Shown in pieces: positions 56,057 through 64,000 of a DNA stretch of 64,000 nt. A model generated the notes under the pieces. That model did not search any database. It was given only the letters and a program-made list of their open reading frames with translations, and was not told the origin of the DNA. Each line of letters opens with the position of its first letter. Positions within the stretch are counted from its first letter, which is position 1. A program made the position numbers and the translations under genes. Source of the stretch: Ophioderma brevispina (lineage: Eukaryota; Echinodermata; Ophiuroidea; Amphilepidida; Ophiodermatidae); the NCBI GenBank assembly GCA_023653785.1, contig JAMKCH010005381.1, forward strand, positions 1-64,000, written 5' to 3'.

Positions 56057-56820
56057 TCCCAGCACACATTACAGTAACGGCCCGGTAACGGACCAATAGC
56101 GGCTGCGATAATGGACCAGCAATGACAAACGGTAATGGGCCGGTTCAGTTCTGCACAGCGGCATTCGATTTGGCCAATATAGGCTTGCCGTTACCGGGCC
56201 AGAATCGGCACAGTAAAGGGCCAATTCATTTGAATCTGCACTGTTATGGGCCGTTAGTGGGCCATTACCTAGCCGTTATTGGGCCCATATGTGGTCCAGT
56301 GGATCAGCGTTCGGCCCGCATACCAAAGTTTGTGGGTTCGAGCCCCGCTGGGGTCAATGTGTTTCGTCCTTGAGTAAGGCGCTTTACCTCAATTTCTCCT
56401 CTCTACCCAGGTGTATAAATGGGTACCGGCATTATTCAATGCTGGGAAGGTAACAGACTCGCTGTAGATGAGGTGTGGCGATCCCACTACAGCAATATTA
56501 TGGTGGCGTCTGGCCCAATCGCTTCGAAAGAAAGATGGGCACTCCGTTACTGTGTACACCAGGGGTAGAAATTCGTCGCTGTGTGCGAGAATCAGTCTTG
56601 ATTCCCCAAAACAAATTTTTTGCGGAATCACCTAATTCACTACTGTGTTAAGTTATAAGTTCTATAAAGTTTACGAGAATCAACATTGATTCACGCAAAT
56701 CAGTTTACGGGGATCTTTGCGAGAATCGATTCTCGGATTCTCGCTGAAATTCTAGCCCTGTACACAGGTCCGTCCCTTTACCTTTACCTTTTATTGGCCA
56801 TTACCGTAATGTTTGCTGGG
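56057..56820. mobile_element. TIR element with GGCC/TAACGG subterminal repeats
   Basis: CCCAGCACACATTACAGTAA at 56,059 pairs with the reverse complement of TACCGTAATGTTTGCTGGG ending at 56,820. The left 230 bp holds many short GGGCC and CCGTTA motifs in both orientations. A tRNA-derived SINE sits inside. No transposase was seen. Confidence 0.6.
56282..56600 (+). mobile_element. tRNA-derived SINE nested in the TIR element
   Basis: An A-box-like GTGGTCCAGTGG at 56,291 and a B box GGTTCGAGCCC at 56,335 define a tRNA-like head of about 85 nt. A body follows containing AAGGCGCTTTACCTCAATT and CTACCCAGGTGTATAAATGG. Its 3' boundary is approximate. Confidence 0.7.
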
Positions 56821-56832
56821 TTTACGTAGTAT

Positions 56833-56990
56833 CCTCCATCCATCCATCCATCCATCCATCCATCCATCCATCCATCCACCCATCCACCCATCCATCAATC
56901 CATCCATCCATCACCAACTCACCCACCCAGCCACCCACTCACCCAACCATCTATCCATCTATTCATCTATCTATCCAACCATCTATACTC
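56833..56990. repeat. CATC/CCAT microsatellite
   Basis: Tandem ATCC units with variants (CACCC, CATCTATC) run across this interval. Confidence 0.9.
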
Positions 56991-57410
56991 TCGGAATAAA
57001 ACCTTTCGGTGTAAACCTTATTTTTATGCCATATGATTTTTACTCCAAAAGGTCATTACTCCGAAAGGCCGATATTCCGAAAATTCTGAGTAACGGCCTT
57101 TCGGAGTAAAGACCATTCGGAGTAAAAACTTTTCAGAGCAATGACCCATTTTGTTCGATTTCGGGATAATGACCTTTCAGACAAATTGCCGTTCGAAATA
57201 ATTTACTTATCGGAGAAATAGACTTTTGGAGAAATTACCATTCGGAGAAAATGTCTTTCGGAATAAAAACCATTCGGAGTGAAAACCTTGTTTTATATTC
57301 GAAAGGATTTTTACTCCGAAAGGGCGTTATTACTCCGAATTTTCGGGATATTGACCGAACGGAGAAAAAACATTTCGAAGCAATGACACGTCGGAATATT
57401 TATTTATAAC
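56991..57410. repeat. CCTTTCGGAGTAA palindromic motif array
   Basis: About twenty degenerate copies of CCTTTCGGAGTAA and its complement alternate with ATGACC- or AAAACC-like spacers. Most motif pairs could fold back. It is non-coding, and its origin (transposon interior or satellite) is unclear. Confidence 0.75.
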
Positions 57411-57424
57411 ATTCGGCATTTGCC

Positions 57425-57705
57425 GGGCAGAACCCAATATTGCCATATATATATTAAATTCAAGGGAGCCTCCAGAACAGCGGGGAAAGATTTGGAAAGA
57501 TTTATGGGAAGAAGAAGTCCGATTTTAGATGCAGGAGGATACGAAGTGCTCGGAGGAAAACCTGCGAGGACGAGTATGGATCGGCAACCAAATTCAAATA
57601 CGACACTGGCTCGACCGGGAATCGAACCCGGGCCCCCCCCGGGCCGCATTGGTGTGAAAGGTGAGCGTCTCGACCGCTACACCAACTCGCCTCCCAAATA
57701 ATATC
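57425..57705 (-). mobile_element. tRNA-derived SINE, - copy
   Basis: The minus strand begins with a tRNA-like head carrying an A box region GAGTTGGTGTAGCGGTCG (57,671-57,691) and a B box GGTTCGATTCC (57,618-57,629). The body runs to an AT-rich end near 57,430. An odd GGGGGGG run sits in the head, so it is not a functional tRNA. Confidence 0.75.
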
Positions 57706-57954
57706 GGAACTGTCCCCGTCCATGCATCCATCCACGCTTGCATAATCATCCATTTCTGAAACTACTTAGTATTCCAACCATCTTCCACAACGGTCCGCCC
57801 TTTTGGTTCGTCCGTCAGTCCGTCCATCCATACATCCATCCAAATAATCAATGATCTATCTGTCCATGAGATCTCTCTTTTTAAATCGAACATCAGACTT
57901 ATTCAGGAAATTAACACCTATTGTTCGATGGTTCAAGGTTGTTACTTTGCAAAG
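57706..57954. repeat. Degraded CATC microsatellite and intron sequence
   Basis: CATCCATCCA-type fragments run to about 57,850. The remainder ends in an acceptor-like TTACTTTGCAAAG at 57,954. Confidence 0.5.
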
Positions 57955-58048
57955 ATGTAAGATGCCAAAAAGCGGAGCTGCATTAATGAATATGACAGTT
58001 TTAGATGTGTCTGTCCAGATTTTTACAGTGGGTGTATTTGTGAAGAAG
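57955..58048 (+). CDS. Candidate EGF-like domain exon
   Basis: A segment of about 94 nt ends at the donor GAAG|GTAATT. The last part reads CINEYDSFRCVCPDFYSGCICEE, which fits the C-terminal half of an EGF-like domain. The first part, T-G-C-C-A-A-A-A then GCGGAGC, would supply the earlier cysteines but lacks about two bases, breaking the frame. The acceptor CAAAG has a weak pyrimidine tract. If real, the exon is phase 1-1 like the SRCR exons and would extend the same receptor. Confidence 0.5.
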
Positions 58049-59820
58049 GTAATTTGCCAGCATATTCAACAGGCATAAGATATGTTACAAGATATGACAA
58101 ACACAACCACACGCTGCGCGCGCACACACACACAACACACACGCAATCATCTGACAATACCTTTGTATTCCCAAAATAAACTGGTATCAAGAAAAACGAG
58201 AAAAGTCTGAGGAAAAACTTCAGGGGAATGCTCTCTGGAAAAAGCTAAGCTTAGAGTATTCCTCCAGTCCAATGACCATTTATACGTAAAATGAAGAAAA
58301 CAGGAAGATGTTGCATATAGGTTGCCATTGTGATGAGCTTGTAATGTAAAGAGACATCTAGAAATGTTTTTTGTCCTTCATAAGCTACCAAGAGGCTACC
58401 ACGAGGCAGATCTTATACAATCCCCAAATAACATTAGCTGATGCTATGAGATTTGGAACATAACCGTTCTCAACACCCAAGAGTGCAATGGTTGGCGGGT
58501 GTATAATAATTATAATAGGGCTGTTTTGATATTAGGAGTGTATCGGTGCGCATGGATTTACAGAGCGCATAGCTCTCTAGCCATGGCGCGTATGTCAAGG
58601 GTTTATGTTGATAGAGATTTACTTTTGCAGGGGAAGCTTCTGGAGTTTTGAGTTATGCACAGGTACAGAAGCATGATTGATGTGATGTTAAGGCCACGAT
58701 ATTTAAATCTAAATGAACCATTATTGGAAATTTACATATTTTGCAGACGGGGTTAATCCACAACCCGACGGATTTTTGAATGAAACCAATATTTTTTTCT
58801 TAATTTATAATGATATTACTAATCTTTTGAAACAAAGGGTTTAAGAAGATGATTTTTTAATGTCAGGGACCGAGACGGCCATAGTAAATGCATGTTGTAG
58901 CATTTCACAAATTACCGTTGAAATCCCCAATGCCCAAATCGAGCAGATCGTGTCCTACCCTCCCTGTATGACCACAGTATGGTCTCACATCTTGATCGAT
59001 TCGCTGTGACACAGAGAATACAGAATGCTTGCTGTTTTGCCCGTATTGGTAGTTATAAACGGTAACGAGAGAATATGGTTTGGTGTCACGTGTCGGGTAC
59101 CAGGTCACGTGTTAGGCATCAGTATCAGTTTGCTCAATTCGGGGGCGACCGATATATATAAATCCGACTATGTTAAACATCAAGGTCTGTACAATGACCT
59201 TCTGCCCAATCAATGCCGTGGGACTTCATCAAATCTTTATTTTTTTCCAAAATTGGCTGTTATGCCCATAATAACATTCCTTTTTAAAGATTCAAACATC
59301 TGTAATATTGTTCTTTAATACTTAATATTCAACTTGTCCCCGAAAGAATGTGAAAAAGATGGGTCCCTAAGTCTACAAACTGAAAACCTAGTCAGCCGGC
59401 TTAAATACCCTTACCGTGGACTTAATGAGCAGACGGATCCCCGGATATTTTTAGCAGTCTACAGCCCTTGGCGCGCGGCTGGCGGGGTTATGCGTCAAGC
59501 AGACTCTGGAATACAACACAATGGCCCACATAAAGCATGGCCCATGACCGCGCTATGATATCATGAGCAAGCTGGCTGAACTATGAGATAATGAAAATCA
59601 CAATTCTCATGGCACAGTCATAGCTTTTCCATTCACAATTGTATGGGCAAATACATAACCTTGTATTTTAGATGATTTATGATACCAGGAAATGCATGGT
59701 CAGCTGTTTTTAAATGTGCCCCATTTCAAGGACTACTGAACTGAGCCAATTGATAGTTAGCTGGCCTTACCCACATAGTGATGTGGTATGATATATAGTA
59801 ATATGTTGTTGTTTATGGCA
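58049..59820. other. Unassigned interval with CA repeat
   Basis: A CA/CG-rich microsatellite lies at about 58,095-58,145. No repeat, exon or RNA was otherwise recognised. A TATATATAAAT sequence occurs at about 59,152. Confidence 0.4.
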
Positions 59821-60680
59821 ATCAATTTCGTGTTAAGCCCCCCCCCCCGAAAAAAAATGCAAAAAGAGTCTCCCCCCCCCAAGAACCAGAATGCCAACCA
59901 TATATATGGTGCTAAATAATATAACGCACCTCCTTGCAAAAGCGCATGGTGGTTCTTGGGGGGGGGGGGGGTTCATATTTGGAAATTTCCTTAACCCATT
60001 GAAGGCCTGTATTATAATTGAGATAAAACCGGCTTTTAGGGAATTTGTGTAAAGTGGGATTTCTTGAAAACTGTTGAGAAGCAACCATTGTAGGCGTACT
60101 CATAGTTCGGGAACATTGGTGAACAATCGGGCAATCGATGCAGTTGACTCTTTACGCAAACATTAGTTTCACGCGTTATTCCGTTATGTCTATGGAGCCC
60201 CGGACTATGGCTCCCACCGGACTATATCTGCTTTCCACACCGCAAAAAGTTAACCTTGAAATGGACTCTTTAAAATGGGAAACGTTTCAAGTTCATAGGC
60301 TCTCATGAAAACTATAGTGGGCGTCCGAAATACTTATCCGGCGATGTCTTATTTTATGATGAAAAATATTTATGCCGGTTGTAGCTAGCATATAGCTATA
60401 ATGCATTCACAAAGGTGAAATACGTATAATAGTAGTGACGTCGTTTCTGCGGATAAAGTAATTAGTGTGGCCACAATATGGCTATGACTACGATTATTAT
60501 TTATGTGGATTACCGGGGGGTGGTGCGAAAGGGTTGCACATCCGCGCACAGACGCGGGGACCCTTAATAGTCGGTTTCAAGCCGCTTTTTTAAATTTAAA
60601 AGTTATTGCAAATGGGATTATAAAAATACTTATACTTTGTTAAAGTTGTTGTATGGAGCAAAATAGCCTTACAGGTTTGC
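59821..60680. other. Unassigned interval with C and G runs
   Basis: C runs at about 59,839 and 59,873 and a G run at about 59,958, with GGTTCTTGGGG and its complement around them, form a weak inverted pair over 60-130 bp. Nothing else is recognised. Confidence 0.4.
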
Positions 60681-62260
60681 CCCCCCCCCAATAGCCAATA
60701 GGCTGGAAATGTTAAACCCCCGTTTTGGGGACCTTATTTTTGATCAATCGTATTTTACACACTTACACAATGTTGGCCTTCTAATAGCTATTCGAACTGC
60801 AGACATGTGGGATACCTTTTCCTTCATTAAAATTAAAACAATAATTTTTTAGCCAGAAAAGCTGTATCTCAAATAAAAAGGAGTGCACATTTTTTTAGAA
60901 AAATACTAAATTGTCAACTCGATTTATTTCTAGAATATCAGTGACCAACGGATGTCTACATAACCTCAACATGCTCAAACGAGCAATGGAGCTAAAGATC
61001 TTCAATAATCAGCCCAGAACAGCAGGGGCCTGTAGTGTAGTGAAAGGGTGTGCGCTTCCGGATAAAATTGTCCATTTTTTTGCACACAATTATTTTAGGC
61101 ATTGATTATCCATAAAAAAGAGTATTTGCCATCCCCTTTAATGGACCCCAGCTTGAATTTCAAGGTTATACAGGGGTCATTTTTTAAATGCCCCACTTTT
61201 CTCAAATTACAAGGATTCTAAAAAGGTATGGTTTACACTATCAATGGCTTATAGTTTCGGAGTTAACTTTCCCTGGACCCGTGCTAGGCACATTCATGGA
61301 CCTCACACACCAGGTACATTAGGATTTAAGATTGGCAATTACTGACCTCACGTCGGCAAACATGTTTGGGCACATGCGCTGATATCGGGTTGCAGTTTCA
61401 TTGATAAACGGCCTCGAGGCGAGACTCTGGCTAGACAATATAGGGCAGTCTGCGGTCAGAATTGCTTTGTCTCGCTAGTTTTGAGTAATGGTTCAAGTTG
61501 ACTGGCCTAAAACAATGGAACCGATGTAGCGAATCTGGGCTAGAAGTAGCCCAAAGTCCGGGATTAAGGGGTAAAAACTGTAAAAATTGTGAAAAAGGTC
61601 AGTTTTGGTGTGTACATGGGTCAAAAGTTAAAAGTTGCTCTGATTCAGGTAATATGAGGTGCAAATTGTTTCTCTAGCTTAAAGGATTGGAATAAGGAAT
61701 AGTTTGCTTTATCCGTTATGCTTGGTTTTCACGTTGTCCAACAAAATAGATCACAGGTCAATAGAATCCAATAGCTGCCAGTCAAAACTATTCCCATATT
61801 TCATTCTATGAGCTGAACGAACAATTTGAACCACTTTTAACACGAATTGGAGCGACATATAATTTTCGACCCCTGCACAAACCAAAATTGCCTTTTCAAC
61901 ATGGTGGTATAAACTATACATTTTTGGAATCCTTGAAACCAGACAAACATCAGGTTGTGCTTTTTCAAAACAATTGGAATATTTCATTTTTAACCCATGT
62001 GTAACCTTGCAATCCAAAAAGGAGGCCATGAAAGGGGTGTGGCAAGTGCTTCCATCAATTTTGTTGATTATCAATGTATAAAGTATTTATGTACCACACA
62101 CAATTCACAATTTTATCCAGATTTGCACATTCATATGAGATCTCTGCACTACAGTTCCCCACTAGAACACACTTCACATTCTTTTCCATCTGGTCCAGTG
62201 TGCATGTCAGTCTTATGACCTCACTAGTAGGGTTCAAAATTAAAGTCCCATTCTAGAAGT
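60681..62260. other. Unassigned interval
   Basis: About 60,860-60,985 has weak resemblance to 3,960-4,060 (ATATCAGTGACCAA and GAGCTAAAGAT). A minus-strand frame of 107 codons at 61,751-62,074 has no recognised domain. No splice-bounded exon was found. Confidence 0.4.
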
Positions 62261-62274
62261 TTGGGGAAGAAGGT

Positions 62275-63090
62275 TTGAAGGTATTTTCTTGTACTTTCAA
62301 GGGTGCTGAACAAGATTTTTTTTGGTCCAACCTCTGGGAAATGTGGGGAACTCTCGCTAGAGGCGTTTTTCAAAATGGCCGCCAAAATTTCAGAAAATGG
62401 CATATTAAAGCTAAAAACAGCTATCTAATAGTTAATATGAAATCAATTTTGGGGTATTTCTTAATGGTAATTATTGTGTATTGCTATTCCAATAATTAGA
62501 ATTTATGATAAGTACCCATAGAGGGCGCTTTTTTCAAAATGGCTGCCAAAATTCTGTATAATAGCCTTTTGGGACCGTTATCAATTAATTATTATTGAAT
62601 ACAAGTATAAATCAAAGTGAAGGTGTTTGAAGGTATTTGTTTATATTTTCAAGGATGCTGAACAAGATTATTTTGTTTCAACCTCTGGGAAATGTGGGGA
62701 ACTCTCGCTAGAGGCGTTTTTCAAAATGGCCGCCAAAATTCCAGAAAATGGTATATTTAAGCTAGAAACAGATATATGATAATCTAAATGAAATCATTTT
62801 CTAATGTATTTCTGAAAGCTCTCTATTATATAATGATATTTAAATAATTAGGATTTATGATAGTTACCTTTAGAGGGTGCTTTTTCAAAATGGCCGCCAA
62901 AATTCCAGAAAAATTGCATATTAAAGCTAAAACAGGCAATTCAGAGTCCAAATGAAATCAAATTCCAGTGTTTCTTTATTGTATTTAAAAAAAATAAAAA
63001 AAATAATAGAATTTATGATAAGTACCCGTAGAGGGCGCTTTTTCAAAATGGCTGCCAAAATTCTGTATATTAGCCTTTTGGGACCGTTAT
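62275..63090. repeat. Tandem array of about 165 bp with CAAAATGGC boxes
   Basis: The box CAAAATGGC(C/T)GCCAAAAT recurs at 62,371, 62,535, 62,722, 62,886 and 63,043, spacings of 164, 187, 164 and 157. Alternate units share longer flanks such as AACCTCTGGGAAATGTGG (62,328 and 62,680), so the true unit may be a pair. It is non-coding. Confidence 0.8.
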
Positions 63091-63097
63091 CAATGCT

Positions 63098-63610
63098 CCT
63101 TTAATCGGCCCACGTGACCTTTGACCCCAATCTGTATACACTTCATAAGCGCCTTGGGTCAGTGGTTCTTCTGACAACATCTGGTGGTCAAAGCGTTTAT
63201 TCTGGGTCAGAAGAAGGATTTTATAAAGTTCCGACGAATGCCCCTTTAATCGGGCCACGTGACCTTTGACCCGAATCTGTGTACACCCCCAAAAGGACAC
63301 TGAGTCAGTGGTTCTTCTGACAACATCTGGTGGCCATAGCACTTATTTTGTGGCAGAAGTATTTTATAGAGTTCCGACGAATGACCCTTTAATCGGCCCA
63401 CGTGACCTTTGACCCCAAACTGTGTACACCCTATAGGGGTATTGTGTCAGTGGTTCTTCTGACAACATGCGGTGATCATAGCACTTATTCTGTGGCAGAA
63501 GAAGGCTTTTATAGAGTTCCGACGAATACCCCTTTAATCGGCCCACGTGACCTTTGACCCCAATCTGTGAACACCTTGTATGGCACTTGGGTCACGGGTT
63601 ATTCTGACGA
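63098..63610. repeat. 144-bp satellite carrying DR1 and E-box
   Basis: Units begin at CCTTTAATCGG at 63,098, 63,243, 63,386 and 63,531 (periods 145, 143, 145; the last partial). Each holds CACGTGACCTTTGACCC (63,111, 63,256, 63,399, 63,544). On the minus strand this is GGGTCA-A-AGGTCA, a one-base-spaced direct repeat, overlapping a CACGTG E-box. Other conserved parts are GTGGTTCTTCTGACAACAT and GAGTTCCGACGAAT. Confidence 0.9.
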
Positions 63611-63712
63611 AGTCCGGTTCAAATCAAGCCAACTGTGTAACACTAGTAGCATTTTGAAAGTTACCGGAAGTGGGTGGGAAACAAGAAGATGAAGAAAGAA
63701 ATCGCACGAATA

Positions 63713-63802
63713 CAAGACCTAGCGGTGCTTCGCACACGGCTAGGTAAAGAAGAAATCTCTAAATTACAAGACCTAGCCGTGCTTCGCACACGGATAGGTA
63801 AT
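63713..63802. repeat. 35-bp tandem duplication
   Basis: ACAAGACCTAGC and GTGCTTCGCACACGG recur at 63,713 and 63,768, a period of 55. Each includes a GTGCTTCGCAC hairpin-like core. Confidence 0.75.
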
Positions 63803-63811
63803 GACCTGGGG

Positions 63812-63945
63812 CCAGTTTGTATACGATATACGTTGGGCGAGTTGGTACTACCTGTGGCTAGTTTGTATATGTGGGGCGAGTTGGTACCTGGGCGAGTTGG
63901 TACCAGTACTAAGGGCGAGTTTGTACTTGGGCCAGTTGCTTGAAA
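63812..63945. repeat. GGGCGAGTTGGTAC minisatellite
   Basis: GGGCGAGTTGGTAC or the variant GGCCAGTTTGTA occurs about seven times within 130 bp, some separated by only two bases. Confidence 0.75.
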
Positions 63946-64000
63946 CGAATAGGGCTGGGCGCGCCGGTAGCGGGATTGGTACCGAAGCTGCATGTTGAAA

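Noticed and set aside
61751..62074. A 107-codon minus-strand gene
   Set aside because: No domain, splice context or codon signal was recognised; it may be chance.
63098..63610. CRISPR-like array
   Set aside because: Units of about 144 bp are conserved throughout, without short repeats and unique spacers; the context is a eukaryotic genome.

Overview
The window reads as repeat-dense animal genomic DNA, most likely from a marine invertebrate deuterostome (an echinoderm, hemichordate or cephalochordate). Codons are split by GT-AG introns, and the host exons encode scavenger-receptor cysteine-rich (SRCR) and EGF-like domains. The repeats include DIRS-like, Penelope-like, Gmr1-type Gypsy and several LINE elements, tRNA-derived SINEs and many foldback or TIR elements. 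The organism is an inference from family content. Homologous copies differ mostly by 1-2 nt indels and homopolymer runs, which looks like an unpolished long-read assembly, so individual frameshifts should not be over-read.

Host gene content is sparse and on the + strand. Three exons are recognisable: SRCR (16,842-17,156), SRCR (55,574-55,948) and a short EGF-like exon (about 57,955-58,048). All three are phase 1-1, so they can belong to one very large gene whose introns hold everything else. Upstream, between 0.6 and 16 kb, a duplicated unit repeats eight times and carries a 23-27 nt segment between a 3' splice-site-like and a 5' splice-site-like sequence. It is also phase 1-1 and would encode a repeating 9-residue Ser/Thr/Gly peptide. 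This candidate mini-exon array is the most unusual host-gene feature.

Layout: 0-5 kb, long inverted repeats and a foldback element around the first array block. 5.1-9.7 kb, a decayed minus-strand Gypsy element of Gmr1 type (protease then integrase then RT start), split by a SINE, with a second SINE in inverted orientation. 9.7-16 kb, array blocks holding a TTAA-flanked MITE and a TIR element. 16.8-18 kb, SRCR exon and a motif-rich foldback element. 18-22 kb, two LINE fragments between inverted arms. 23-25 kb, two copies of repeat B and homopolymer runs. 25.7-30 kb, a near-palindrome made of two head-to-head Penelope-like elements, each with a hammerhead-ribozyme-like motif near its 3' end. 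30.3-31.4 kb, a TA-flanked TIR element. 31.6-49 kb, three tandem DIRS-like units (gag, RT, RNase H, tyrosine recombinase) that share about 1.2 kb of downstream sequence. 49-55.3 kb, a MITE, two LINE fragments and a foldback element. 55.5-58 kb, SRCR and EGF exons with SINEs, a TIR element and microsatellites. 58-62 kb, little recognised. 62.3-64 kb, tandem arrays, one carrying a nuclear-receptor DR1 site fused to an E-box in every unit.

All transposon open frames appear broken. The likely functional material is the SRCR/EGF exons, possibly the mini-exons, and any surviving ribozymes.
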